A program made the position numbers and the translations under genes. From NCBI GenBank assembly GCA_017561715.1, contig JAFZBN010000003.1:62001-126000 (forward strand): a stretch of 64,000 bases of DNA, read 5' to 3'. This document shows positions 1 through 8,965 of this stretch, one piece after another. Source of the DNA: Clostridiales bacterium. Its GTDB lineage: Bacteria > Bacillota > Clostridia > Saccharofermentanales > Saccharofermentanaceae. Within the stretch, counting starts at the first letter, position 1; the number at the start of each line of letters is the position of its first letter. A model generated the notes under the pieces. That model was given only the letters and a program-made list of their open reading frames with translations. It made no database searches and was not told where the DNA came from.

Positions 1-1
1 T

Positions 2-1033
2 TCTGACGTGCATATTACCGTTGGTACCAATCTCGCTGTAAGACGATACGGAGTACTTCATATCCTCGATGAGTGCCCTACCGCAGAAGAATCTCTCGCA
101 ATGATTTATACGATCCTTTCCAATGAAGAGATCGCACGTGTAGAAGCCGGTGAAGATGTCGACCTGGGTCTCATGATCGACAATGAAATCAGAATTAGAG
201 CTAACGTATATCATCAGCGCAACAATCTTGCTTGCAGCATCCGCCTCCTCATGGCTCAGATCCCTGAATTCGAAGACCTCGGTCTTCCGGAAGTTATTAA
301 ATCCATGGCGACAGCCAAGAACGGTATCATCCTCGTAACCGGTCCTACGGGTTCCGGTAAGACAACGACGATGTCCGCTATCGTTGACTACATCAACAAG
401 AACGAAGCGAAGCACGTTATCACGATCGAAGACCCGATCGAGTACATCTATCCTCACAACCGTGCTATGATCCATCAGCGTGAGCTGCACCGCGATACAG
501 ATTCTTTCGCAAAAGCTCTTATGTCTTCGCTCCGTGAAGACCCGGATATCATCTACGTTGGTGAGATGCGTGACTTCGAGACTATCGCGGCTGCCATCAC
601 CGCTGCTGAGACAGGTCACCTCGTTCTTGCAACACTCCACACATGTGGTGCCGCACAGACCATCAACCGTATCATCGACGGTTCCCCGGCGGATAAGCAG
701 GCGATCATCCGCCAGCAGTTCGCGACCAACATCCGCGGCGTTATCTCCCAGCAGCTCCTGCCGATCAAGGATGGTACAGGCCGTATTCTCGCAACAGAGA
801 TCATGGTCGGTACAACAGCGATCAAGAACCTGATCCTTGAAGAAAAGATCCAGATGATCCACAGCACGATGCAGTCCAGCCGCGCGGCAGGCATGCACAC
901 TCTGAACGAAGACCTCATCCGTCTCTACAAGGAAGGCTTCCTCAGCTACCAGACCATCGTAGATGCTTCATACGATCTGCAGGATCTTGAAAAAGCGCTC
1001 GGACTCAACAAGCCGATCGGTGGAAACTTCTGA
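2..1033 (+). CDS. pilT: Type IV pilus twitching motility ATPase PilT, 5'-truncated by the window edge
   Basis: Hexameric secretion-superfamily ATPase expected to power pilus retraction at the inner face of the membrane. The first GTG at position 8 is not the true start: the reading frame is open to the edge and reads S-D-V-H-I-T-V-G, which matches the internal 'SDlHItvG' motif near the PilT N-terminus, so about 15-25 residues lie outside. Visible motifs are Walker A GPTGSGKTTT near residue 112 of the readable part, the Asp-box/Walker B region (EDPDIIYVGEMRD), the His-box (TGHLVLATLHT), and AIKNLI, the counterpart of the PilT AIRNLI retraction motif. A 14-bp terminator hairpin follows. It converges with a c-di-GMP signalling operon on the other strand, which may be functionally relevant because c-di-GMP controls pili in many bacteria (inference). 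PilT versus a PilB-like assembly ATPase is settled by length and AIKNLI. Confidence 0.93.
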   Translation, partial: SDVHITVGTNLAVRRYGVLHILDECPTAEESLAMIYTILSNEEIARVEAGEDVDLGLMIDNEIRIRANVYHQRNNLACSIRLLMAQIPEFEDLGLPEVIKSMATAKNGIILVTGPTGSGKTTTMSAIVDYINKNEAKHVITIEDPIEYIYPHNRAMIHQRELHRDTDSFAKALMSSLREDPDIIYVGEMRDFETIAAAITAAETGHLVLATLHTCGAAQTINRIIDGSPADKQAIIRQQFATNIRGVISQQLLPIKDGTGRILATEIMVGTTAIKNLILEEKIQMIHSTMQSSRAAGMHTLNEDLIRLYKEGFLSYQTIVDASYDLQDLEKALGLNKPIGGNF

Positions 1034-1061
1034 TCGATCCGTTCGTATCTTAAAGTTCACA

Positions 1062-1093
1062 AAAAGAGCTGCCTCATGAGAGGCAGCTCTTTT
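1062..1093. terminator. Bidirectional Rho-independent terminator
   Basis: A 14-bp perfect stem (AAAAGAGCTGCCTC / GAGGCAGCTCTTTT) with a 4-nt loop lies between the convergent pilT and kinase-DegV genes. T-runs at both ends allow use from either strand. Confidence 0.9.
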
Positions 1094-1159
1094 CATTTGT
1101 GATCATAAGAAACAGTCGAAGTGAAGCGCGATCTCTGCCTGATGCCGGACGGCATAAGG

Positions 1160-3910
1160 TCAGGCGTTTCTCCTATCGTCCTTATCCTTTTCGCGCAGAA
1201 GCAGTCCGAAGGTTCCCGGGCCGCAGTTTACGGCGATCGCCGGGGATGCCTGCTGGAAGTATACTTCTTCGAACTTGATGCGCTTTTCGATCTGCTCGCG
1301 GATCCAGTCCAGGTCACGCTTTCCGAGACCTACATAGGTAACGAACAGGATCTTCGTGTCGATCGGTCTTTCACTGGCAAGGCACTTGCCGATATACCTC
1401 TTCCAGGCTCTCTTTCTCGAACCGAAATAGAGTTTGCCAAGTCCCATCGTTCCCTTTTTCAGGACAAGGACCGGTCTTCCCATCAGGGAGTTTACCAGAT
1501 TGGCAACGCCTTTTCCGACCTGTTTTGCGCGGGACAGGAAGTCGAGGTTATCTACGATGAAGCTGGTATGTACCTTCTTCTTCAATCTTTCGATCCTGGC
1601 GATGATCTCCTCCGGGCTCTTTCCGTCTTCTGCCATGATGCAGGCCTCAACAGCCAGAAGTCCCTGGCCGCTCGAGAGATGTCCCGTATCGATAACGTAA
1701 ACGCTGTCGAAGGATTTGGACGCTTCGAGCGCGACACCATAACCGCTGTGCTGAACCTTACTCGAGATAGAGATATGAATGATGTTATTCGCGACAGAGA
1801 GCTGCTTGGCGAAGAACTCTTCGACTTCTTTTGTCTCCGGGACCATCGTGTTGATCTGGTGATCCGGATCCTCCATATACTTCAGGACGCCCTTGGTATC
1901 GATCTCGTTTCCGTCTTTGAAGATACCTTCGGCGGTCTGTACCTTATGCGGCAGAACGGCGATATCGTATCTGTTGATCAGCTCATGCGGAAGGTCGGCA
2001 ACACTTTCCGTCGTGATGACGACTCTCTTTCTCTTCTTGCTGCCGCTCATCCACGAGATCGACTCTTCCGCGATCTCGGTCCTGTTACCCGTAATATGCA
2101 CGATATCTCTCGGGAGGACCCTGTAAAGCTCGTTTTCCAGCTCCGAGCCGCTTACCGGTTTTACGAGATAACCGTCGAAGTTTTCCTTCTGGTAAAGCGC
2201 ACGGTTCTCTTCGTCGGCATTTGCCGTCAGGATGACGATACTCGTCTCACGGCAGCGTCCGCCCGTCTGGTCGATGATGCGGCGGCGGCATTCGATACCG
2301 TCCATCTCCGGCATGAGGTGATCCATGAAGATCGCGTCGTAATGGATGTTCAAAGTCTTTCTCAGGGCTTCCACTCCGCTTAAAGCCGTATCGACACGGA
2401 CTTTGGTCTCACGGAGAAGCTTACTTACGACCATAAGGTTTGCTTCGTTATCGTCAACAACAAGGATCCTTGCTTCCGGAGCTTCAAACTTCGGCACATA
2501 GTCTTCCTTGTGGCTGAGGCTTCCGGTCTTTTCGAAATTATACTGACCCATCTTCGACTTGTTCTCGCATACCTGCGGGATCTCGATGATGAATGTACTT
2601 CCTTTGGTGTAGACACTGTTTACGGTGACCTTACCGCCCATGAGGTCGACAAGCTGCTTTACGATCGAAAGGCCGAGTCCCGTTCCCTCGATGTGCTTAT
2701 TGGTATCCTCATCCACACGTTTAAAGGCCGAGAACAGATACGGGATATCCTCCGGCTTGATGCCGACACCGGTATCCGTAACGTTATAGATCATGTTGCA
2801 GGTCTTTTCGTCGACCATCTCGCACTGAACGGTAAGTGTAACGGAACCTTCCTTGGTGTACTTGATGGCGTTGTTCAAAACGTTGATCAGGATCTGCTTG
2901 ATACGGACATCGTCACCGATGAGTTCATGCGGGATCTCCGGAGATACATCGACGTGGAACTCCAGTTTCTTCTCTTTGGCGCGGATCCACATCATACCGA
3001 CGAGATCGGAAAGCATCTCACCTGTCTGATACGGCGCGGAAAGAAGCTGCATTCTGCCCGACTGGATCTTCGACATATCGAGGATATCATTAATAAGGTT
3101 AAGGAGAAGCTTACCTGCGGACTTGATGTTCGCGGCGTCTTCCAATACCTCTTCACTTACATCTTCACGAAGGATCATCTCATTCAGACCGATGATCGTG
3201 TTGATCGGTGTTCGGATCTCATGGCTCATGTTCGAGAAGAAGCTGTTCTGCGCTTTGTTCAACATCTCGATCTCCTGATGCTGACGGTTCGCCGTAACGA
3301 TCTCCTTTTGCAGACAGTATTTCGTATAGAGCATGACGATACCCATGACCATCTGGAACACGAGGAATACCAGGAAGTTTACAAACGACTCCTGGGAAGT
3401 GATTCCCTTCTGCGAATAAGCAACGTACACGAGAAGTCCCATGCCGACATCCGCGAAGGTGACCATGCAGATATACTCAAGCGGATTTAAATAGATACAG
3501 ATCGGGACCATCAGGGAGACGGCCAGGAAGATCGTCGTATCGATATAGTCGTTGAAGTGAACGTTTACAAAGGAAAGCGCGATACAGAGCGCGTACATCA
3601 TGACACCCAGGAACGGGCTTAAGAACTTCATGACCTTGTATCTCGTTTCAAAATCCTTGGAGGCGTAGCGCATCAGAATGATCCAGAAGCAGCCGGTCAT
3701 CAGGAACGACAAGTAAAGGAGCCTGTGAAGCGGCAGACTGTTATCAAATGCAGAAGGCTCGAGGAATGTCCAGATAAAGAACGCGAAGACGAATGCCATC
3801 GTGAACATGACCATCGCGTGAGTGGTTCTGGCCATTCCTTTGTAGATGGACTTTTCAACTTCCTTATCATGTGTCGAGGGTCTGAAAATGTAATCGATTA
3901 TACCTCTCAT
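1160..3910 (-). CDS. Hybrid sensor histidine kinase fused to a C-terminal DegV (fatty-acid-binding EDD) domain
   Basis: 916 aa. Six or so membrane helices (about 30-200) with no large external domain, then a dimerisation/phosphoacceptor domain (SHEIRTPINTIIG, His230), a HATPase domain (N-box NVLNNAIKYT, DTGVGI, GTGLGLSIV; about 330-445), a receiver (VVDDNEAN, phospho-Asp530 in FMDHLMPEMDG; about 480-600) and a complete DegV-like domain from about 629 to 905. DegV signs are TESVADLP, the ISSKVQHSGYGVALEA lipid-pocket segment, DTGHLSSGQG, and VDNLDFLSRAKQVGKG. DegV/FakB proteins bind fatty acids in family members with structures. The kinase lacks an Hpt, unlike its two operon siblings. The start follows a GGAGGG site and its ATG overlaps the upstream stop (ATGA). 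It is the last gene of the four-gene signalling operon. Fatty-acid sensing is inference; the domain fusion is direct. Confidence 0.9.
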   Translation of the reverse strand: MRGIIDYIFRPSTHDKEVEKSIYKGMARTTHAMVMFTMAFVFAFFIWTFLEPSAFDNSLPLHRLLYLSFLMTGCFWIILMRYASKDFETRYKVMKFLSPFLGVMMYALCIALSFVNVHFNDYIDTTIFLAVSLMVPICIYLNPLEYICMVTFADVGMGLLVYVAYSQKGITSQESFVNFLVFLVFQMVMGIVMLYTKYCLQKEIVTANRQHQEIEMLNKAQNSFFSNMSHEIRTPINTIIGLNEMILREDVSEEVLEDAANIKSAGKLLLNLINDILDMSKIQSGRMQLLSAPYQTGEMLSDLVGMMWIRAKEKKLEFHVDVSPEIPHELIGDDVRIKQILINVLNNAIKYTKEGSVTLTVQCEMVDEKTCNMIYNVTDTGVGIKPEDIPYLFSAFKRVDEDTNKHIEGTGLGLSIVKQLVDLMGGKVTVNSVYTKGSTFIIEIPQVCENKSKMGQYNFEKTGSLSHKEDYVPKFEAPEARILVVDDNEANLMVVSKLLRETKVRVDTALSGVEALRKTLNIHYDAIFMDHLMPEMDGIECRRRIIDQTGGRCRETSIVILTANADEENRALYQKENFDGYLVKPVSGSELENELYRVLPRDIVHITGNRTEIAEESISWMSGSKKRKRVVITTESVADLPHELINRYDIAVLPHKVQTAEGIFKDGNEIDTKGVLKYMEDPDHQINTMVPETKEVEEFFAKQLSVANNIIHISISSKVQHSGYGVALEASKSFDSVYVIDTGHLSSGQGLLAVEACIMAEDGKSPEEIIARIERLKKKVHTSFIVDNLDFLSRAKQVGKGVANLVNSLMGRPVLVLKKGTMGLGKLYFGSRKRAWKRYIGKCLASERPIDTKILFVTYVGLGKRDLDWIREQIEKRIKFEEVYFQQASPAIAVNCGPGTFGLLLREKDKDDRRNA

Positions 3911-6576
3911 TTTTCTGTCCCTCCTTCCTCTTCATCCGGAATGAACTCGAGGATCTCCTCGTCATTTCCTTTTTCTTCGGAAGCTTCTTCACCCGCGGAG
4001 AACTCCAGGATCTCATCGTCCTTCTGTTCGTCCTGCTTCGGTTCTTCTTCCTTCTTTTCTTCTTTTGACTCGCGGATCTCGTCAGCAAGGATCGTCGACA
4101 GGCCCTTATAGAGCGCTCCGTACTCATTCATCAGCGGATAGTGGTTTTCCTTGATGAATTCTTCCTTCTTCTCCTTCGCTGCCATCTCAAGCTGCTTCGC
4201 CTGATCGGAAAGCGCCGTCGCGCCGATCATCTTCGACGTACTCTTCAATGCGTGTACGAGGATCTCGTAATTCTTCCAGTCCGCCGACTCGTAGTATCTG
4301 TTGATCAGCGGGATCTTCTCGGCCGCCTCGGTCGCGAACTGAACCAGAAGCGACTTATAGAAATCGAAATCATTGAGGCAGTATTTCATGCCGGCGTCTG
4401 TTTCGACACTATAGGGTTTGAGCTGCTCTCGAAGCGAAAGCGCCGTGATCTTCTGGACTGGTTCTTTTCGCATCTCTTCATAGTCCGGCTCCGGCTCGGA
4501 AGCCTCATCGATTTCTTCGTAAGTGACCATGGACTTCGGAAGGACCTGACGCATGACACGCTCGAGCTCGTCCGTCTCGATCGGCTTACTGACGAATCCG
4601 TCAAAGCCTTCCGCGAGGAACATCTGCTTGGCGGAACTCATGGCATTCGCGGTGAGCGCGACGATCGGAGTTTCTCCGTTCTTGCCCGCGACATCCGAAC
4701 GGATCCTCTTCATGGCCTCGACACCGTCCATACCGCCCATCATGTGGTCCATGAAGACGATATCGAATACCTTTTCACGGCAGATATCGATCGATTCCTG
4801 TCCGGAAAGCACTGTCGTGACTTCCATGCCGTAGTTTCTGAAGATGCTCTTTCCAACGACGAGGTTCATCGGCTCGTCATCAACGACCAGAGCCTGAACG
4901 CCTCTGCAGAACATCTTAAATCCTGTGGACTGCTTGTCGTGGATGCTCGAATTGAGAACAGAAACGACAGGGAAGCAGTAGAAGGGCTTTTCCATGACTC
5001 TCGCGTTCGAACCCGAAATGAGCTTGAAGTCGTCGTTGGCAACGACGATAACGATCATGTCTTTGGCGTATTCTTCGATCAGGTCGACATTCGAAGCGTA
5101 CTCTTCTTCCGCGACGAACAGGTGCGTCATATGGATCGTGCTGTGAAGGAGTTTTAAGTCCTCCGGATTGTTTACACGGTGCATCTGAACGCCGAGGCCC
5201 TTAACGATATTGAGGACCATGGAGTTATAGTATTCACGGACCTGCGGATCCGGATACTTTTCGAAGTGCAGGTAAGCGCCGATGATGAGCTGGTCAGGAT
5301 GCGCGACGGACATGCAGGTCGTCGGATCGATGACTTTCATCGGAAGAGAAACATGTACGCTCGTTCCTTTTTCCGGCTTACTGCTGATCGTCATGAAACC
5401 GCCGAGCAGTGAGACGAAACCGGAAACGATCGCAAGTCCCAGGCCTAAGCCGCCGCCCATTCTCGCGCGTCCGGAGTCAGCCTGGTAGAAGCTGTCGTAG
5501 ACCTTCTCCAGTTCATATTCCGTCATACCAATACCGGTATCCGTTACTTCGATGCAGAGGTTTACGCCGTAGTCGTGCTTTTCGCACACGATACGGACAT
5601 AGACGCCGCCCTTCTTCGTATATTTCAATCCGTTGCCGATCAGGGCGCGCAGGATCTTTTTCAGTTTGGAAACGTCGGTGTTCATGACGGCGGGGATCGC
5701 CGGATCGACATCGATGATGAGTTCCACATCCTTGGGCTTGATCACGCGGATCTCGGTCACGAGGTCATGGAGTACGGAAGAAAGCATATAGTCTTCGCTG
5801 TTGTTGACGGCTTTCTTTCTGTCAAGCTCGGAATAGTCGAGGATGTCGCTGATCTGGTCGGCAACTCTTCGGCCGGCCTCTCTTACCGCGATCAGATCTC
5901 CGTAGATCTCACGATTCTGCGACTTGTCGATGCAGATGCTGGTCAGACCGATAACGGCATTGACCGGAGTTCTGATCTCGTGGGAAACGTTCGCGAGGAA
6001 GTCATTCAGTCTTTCTGTCGCTTCCGTCAGCTGTTCGATCTCGACCTTGGAATTGGAGATGACCTGTGTCCATCTGTCGATGATGATCCTCGCGAAAAGT
6101 CCGACAATGAAGATCAGAAAGAGATGAAGCGCGATCCTTGTGACCTGCAGGTTATCGAAGGTCTCACCGTTATAGACCATCACGGAAATGTTATATGCCA
6201 TGGTCAGGTAATAGGTGACCATGCAGATGGTGACAAGTCCCTTCATTCCCGTTGTCGTAAAGAGCACGATCAGCACGGCCATAACGATCGCAAGATCGAA
6301 GGTGCTTGTCGGATGGATGCCGTAGAAGAAAGCCGTACACATCATCAGGACCGCATAGATCCTCATGCGGAATACCGGTGTGCCGTCTTTTCTGAAATGG
6401 ATGACCCAGCAGATGATCACCGCCAGCGCGACAAGGGGAAGAATGAACTTCTCCCATCCGAGAAGGAATGATTCTCCGATAAGAAGGATCGTACTGACCG
6501 TGAATGTGATCAGCACCATCAGGTGCGACGAGGAAAACAAGTCGTTTTGTTCATTGGACAGATTCGAATTATACAT
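3907..6576 (-). CDS. Hybrid sensor histidine kinase with pseudo-receiver, receiver and Hpt domains
   Basis: 889 aa. About six hydrophobic helices (20-165), then HisKA (SHEIRTPVNAVIG, His199), HATPase (DTGIGM, GGGLGLGLAIV; about 300-412), a region at about 428-545 with receiver-like hydrophobic pattern but no phospho-Asp or DD pair, a true receiver (VVDDEPMN, Asp610 in FMDHMMGGMDG), and a C-terminal Hpt (HALKSTSKMIGA, His775). The tail after the Hpt is rich in Glu/Lys. A GGAGG site lies upstream of the ATG. It overlaps the GGDEF gene by 8 nt and the kinase-DegV gene by 4 nt, so translational coupling is likely. The domain set allows a full His-Asp-His relay inside one protein. With no periplasmic domain the signal is probably membrane-borne or intracellular (inference). 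Confidence 0.92.
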   Translation of the reverse strand: MYNSNLSNEQNDLFSSSHLMVLITFTVSTILLIGESFLLGWEKFILPLVALAVIICWVIHFRKDGTPVFRMRIYAVLMMCTAFFYGIHPTSTFDLAIVMAVLIVLFTTTGMKGLVTICMVTYYLTMAYNISVMVYNGETFDNLQVTRIALHLFLIFIVGLFARIIIDRWTQVISNSKVEIEQLTEATERLNDFLANVSHEIRTPVNAVIGLTSICIDKSQNREIYGDLIAVREAGRRVADQISDILDYSELDRKKAVNNSEDYMLSSVLHDLVTEIRVIKPKDVELIIDVDPAIPAVMNTDVSKLKKILRALIGNGLKYTKKGGVYVRIVCEKHDYGVNLCIEVTDTGIGMTEYELEKVYDSFYQADSGRARMGGGLGLGLAIVSGFVSLLGGFMTISSKPEKGTSVHVSLPMKVIDPTTCMSVAHPDQLIIGAYLHFEKYPDPQVREYYNSMVLNIVKGLGVQMHRVNNPEDLKLLHSTIHMTHLFVAEEEYASNVDLIEEYAKDMIVIVVANDDFKLISGSNARVMEKPFYCFPVVSVLNSSIHDKQSTGFKMFCRGVQALVVDDEPMNLVVGKSIFRNYGMEVTTVLSGQESIDICREKVFDIVFMDHMMGGMDGVEAMKRIRSDVAGKNGETPIVALTANAMSSAKQMFLAEGFDGFVSKPIETDELERVMRQVLPKSMVTYEEIDEASEPEPDYEEMRKEPVQKITALSLREQLKPYSVETDAGMKYCLNDFDFYKSLLVQFATEAAEKIPLINRYYESADWKNYEILVHALKSTSKMIGATALSDQAKQLEMAAKEKKEEFIKENHYPLMNEYGALYKGLSTILADEIRESKEEKKEEEPKQDEQKDDEILEFSAGEEASEEKGNDEEILEFIPDEEEGGTEK

Positions 6577-8950
6577 TACCGTCCTCCTTTTGCTTTCGTT
6601 CTTCGTCTTCTTTCATGATGGAGATCATGATGTCGGCAAACTTCGGGTCGAACTGTGTGCCCTTCCCTTTTGTAAGCTCGGCAATGATCTCCTCTTTTGA
6701 AAGACTCTTTCTGTAGCTTCGGTTACTGGACATGGCATCGTAGGAATCGGCCACGGCAATGATCCTGGCCGCTTCCGGAATGTCAAATCCAGACAGTCCG
6801 TCCGGATATCCCCTTCCGTCGAACCGTTCGTGATGGTAATGCGCCGCGATCGTGAGCTCCGGATCCTCTTTGATGTTCGAAAGGATCTTCGCACCCATGC
6901 CCGGATGCTCTTTGATCTTGGCAAACTCCTCATCCGTTAATGTACTCGGTTTGTTGATGATCTCATTCGGCACGCCGATCTTACCAACGTCATGGAGAAG
7001 ACCCATCATGTAGATCTCATCCTGACGGAATTCCGAATAGCCGGCGCGCGCCGCGATCTTCTTGGCGTACTCCGCCACACGTCCGGAATGACCTCTGGTA
7101 TAAAGGTCTTTGGTATCGATCGCCGCCGCCAGCGACTCGACGACGTGTACGAGAAGAAGTCTGTTTTCCTGTGTCTTCTTCTGCACTTCGAAATTGAGCT
7201 GGTTTTGAAGCGTAACAAGTTCGATCATATGCTTGACGCGAAGAAGCAGTACTTCCGGAACGAACGGCTTTCTGATAAAGTCCATCGCGCCGAGCGCTAA
7301 TCCCTTGCTTTCCGCGCCCTGGCTTTCGTCCGCGGTCAGGAACATGACCGGCGTATTGGCAGCGTCCGTACTGATCGTACGAAGCTTCTGCAAAGTCTCG
7401 TATCCGTCCATCTCCGGCATCTTCACATCCAGAAGGATCAGATCCGGACAGGCGTTTCCGTCCGTGATGTAATTGATCAGTGCCTTTCCCGACTTAAGCG
7501 CCGTCACGCGGATACCACCGGAAGATAAGATCTTGCCCGCGACCTGCAGGTTCATGGCGTCGTCATCGACGATAATGACAGTCCGGTCTTTCTTCCTGTT
7601 GTACTTCGACTCGTATTCGTTTCCGAGGAACTCACTTTCGAACTTGACGTTGAGACGGCGCCCCATGTGGCGCTCCCAACGCTCGATGATATGGTTGATG
7701 ACCTTGCCGGTACTGTCCTCACGGATATCCGTCAGGAATACAAAATACTGGTTCTTCCTGTTTCGCATCAGGATGTCGGTCTTTCGAAGCGACTGGCGGA
7801 TGTGGTTGCCGAACTCATCTAAAAGATCGACATATTCTTCGTTGGAAAGGTCGTCCGTCTTTTCCAGCGTGAAAAGCACCTTGCAGGCGGAGATCCTGTT
7901 TCGGATGATGTATCGGATGATATATCTGTATACAGGGGAGAACGAATCCTTATCGAGCTGCAGCGCGACGTCGGGAATAGTTCTTTCACCGAGGATGCCG
8001 GAGATCGCGGCGATATCCGGAATCGCGTCACCCGCATCGTCATCGTCGAAGGCTTCGACGGAGAAAAGGCTGTAGCCGTGCTTTCCGTTTTTCTTCACGT
8101 TATAGAGCGCCTTGTCGGCCTGCTTAAAGAGCGTATTGAAATCGTTGCCGTGACGCGGTACATGAATGGCACCGATCGAAGCGCCGAGCGGGATATCCAT
8201 ATCCTCGCCCATCAGGTCTTTAGCCATGGCGACAACTTCGCTGTTGAGTTTTTCGGTGATCTCGGCAATCGGACCTTCGGTCGTCACACCTTTGGCAAAA
8301 GCGATGAATTCGTCACCGCCCAAACGTCCGCATGTACTTCCGTCCGGGACCGCGTTTTTAATGATCTGGGCAAATCCGAGAAGGACCTTATCGCCCATGT
8401 CATGTCCGTAGATATCGTTGACGGGCTTAAAGGAGTCGAGGTCGATCATCATCAGGCAACCGGTACTGTTGGCGCAGATCTTGGTCATCATGGCTTCCGT
8501 GGCGCCCTTGTTGAGAAGTCCGGTGAGTTTGTCGATGGAAGCTTCACTTTTTAAGTTCTGCATCTCGGATCGGCTCGACATGACGTTGTCGATACGACGC
8601 ATCAGAACATCGGGGTTAAACGGTTTTCTTACGAAGTCCGAAACGCCCATCTCAAAGCCTCTGGTCTCGGTATTCGTATCTTCATCGGCCGTCAGAAAGA
8701 TAACGGGAGTCGCTTCGGCGTTTACCGACTTTTCGTAATCACGGAGAAGCTTCAGCGTCTCAAATCCGTCGATGCCCGGCATCTTGATATCCAGAAGGAT
8801 CAGATCCGGAAAGCCTTTCTCCGGGATATATTCCAGCAGCGCGTTACCCGACTTTAACGCCGTGACGCGCATGTTGTTTCTGCTCAGGATATGTCCTGCC
8901 ATCTTAAGGTTAGCGGTATCGTCATCGACAACCATTACCCACTTCGCCAT
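6569..8950 (-). CDS. REC-GGDEF-REC-HD-GYP bifunctional cyclic-di-GMP enzyme
   Basis: 793 aa, cytosolic. Order: receiver 1 (DDD at 9-11, phospho-Asp54, Lys109), an intact GGDEF domain (RLGGDEF at 209-215; D-LTGL-N motif near 140), a region at about 335-440 that looks like a worn GGDEF fold (RNRKNQYFVFL where RxGGDEF would be), receiver 2 (phospho-Asp508), and HD-GYP (HDVGKIG at 653-659, DGRGYP at 711-716). GGDEF domains make c-di-GMP from two GTP; HD-GYP domains hydrolyse it to GMP. The usual RxxD inhibitory site upstream of GGDEF is absent (PDGS there). The two receivers are the only evident targets of the Hpt domains encoded in the same operon, so synthesis and breakdown could each be tuned by phosphorylation. 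Start chosen at the ATG after a GGAGG site; 15 nt from the upstream gene. Confidence 0.94.
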   Translation of the reverse strand: MAKWVMVVDDDTANLKMAGHILSRNNMRVTALKSGNALLEYIPEKGFPDLILLDIKMPGIDGFETLKLLRDYEKSVNAEATPVIFLTADEDTNTETRGFEMGVSDFVRKPFNPDVLMRRIDNVMSSRSEMQNLKSEASIDKLTGLLNKGATEAMMTKICANSTGCLMMIDLDSFKPVNDIYGHDMGDKVLLGFAQIIKNAVPDGSTCGRLGGDEFIAFAKGVTTEGPIAEITEKLNSEVVAMAKDLMGEDMDIPLGASIGAIHVPRHGNDFNTLFKQADKALYNVKKNGKHGYSLFSVEAFDDDDAGDAIPDIAAISGILGERTIPDVALQLDKDSFSPVYRYIIRYIIRNRISACKVLFTLEKTDDLSNEEYVDLLDEFGNHIRQSLRKTDILMRNRKNQYFVFLTDIREDSTGKVINHIIERWERHMGRRLNVKFESEFLGNEYESKYNRKKDRTVIIVDDDAMNLQVAGKILSSGGIRVTALKSGKALINYITDGNACPDLILLDVKMPEMDGYETLQKLRTISTDAANTPVMFLTADESQGAESKGLALGAMDFIRKPFVPEVLLLRVKHMIELVTLQNQLNFEVQKKTQENRLLLVHVVESLAAAIDTKDLYTRGHSGRVAEYAKKIAARAGYSEFRQDEIYMMGLLHDVGKIGVPNEIINKPSTLTDEEFAKIKEHPGMGAKILSNIKEDPELTIAAHYHHERFDGRGYPDGLSGFDIPEAARIIAVADSYDAMSSNRSYRKSLSKEEIIAELTKGKGTQFDPKFADIMISIMKEDEERKQKEDGNV

Positions 8951-8965
8951 AAGAACCTCCTACCT

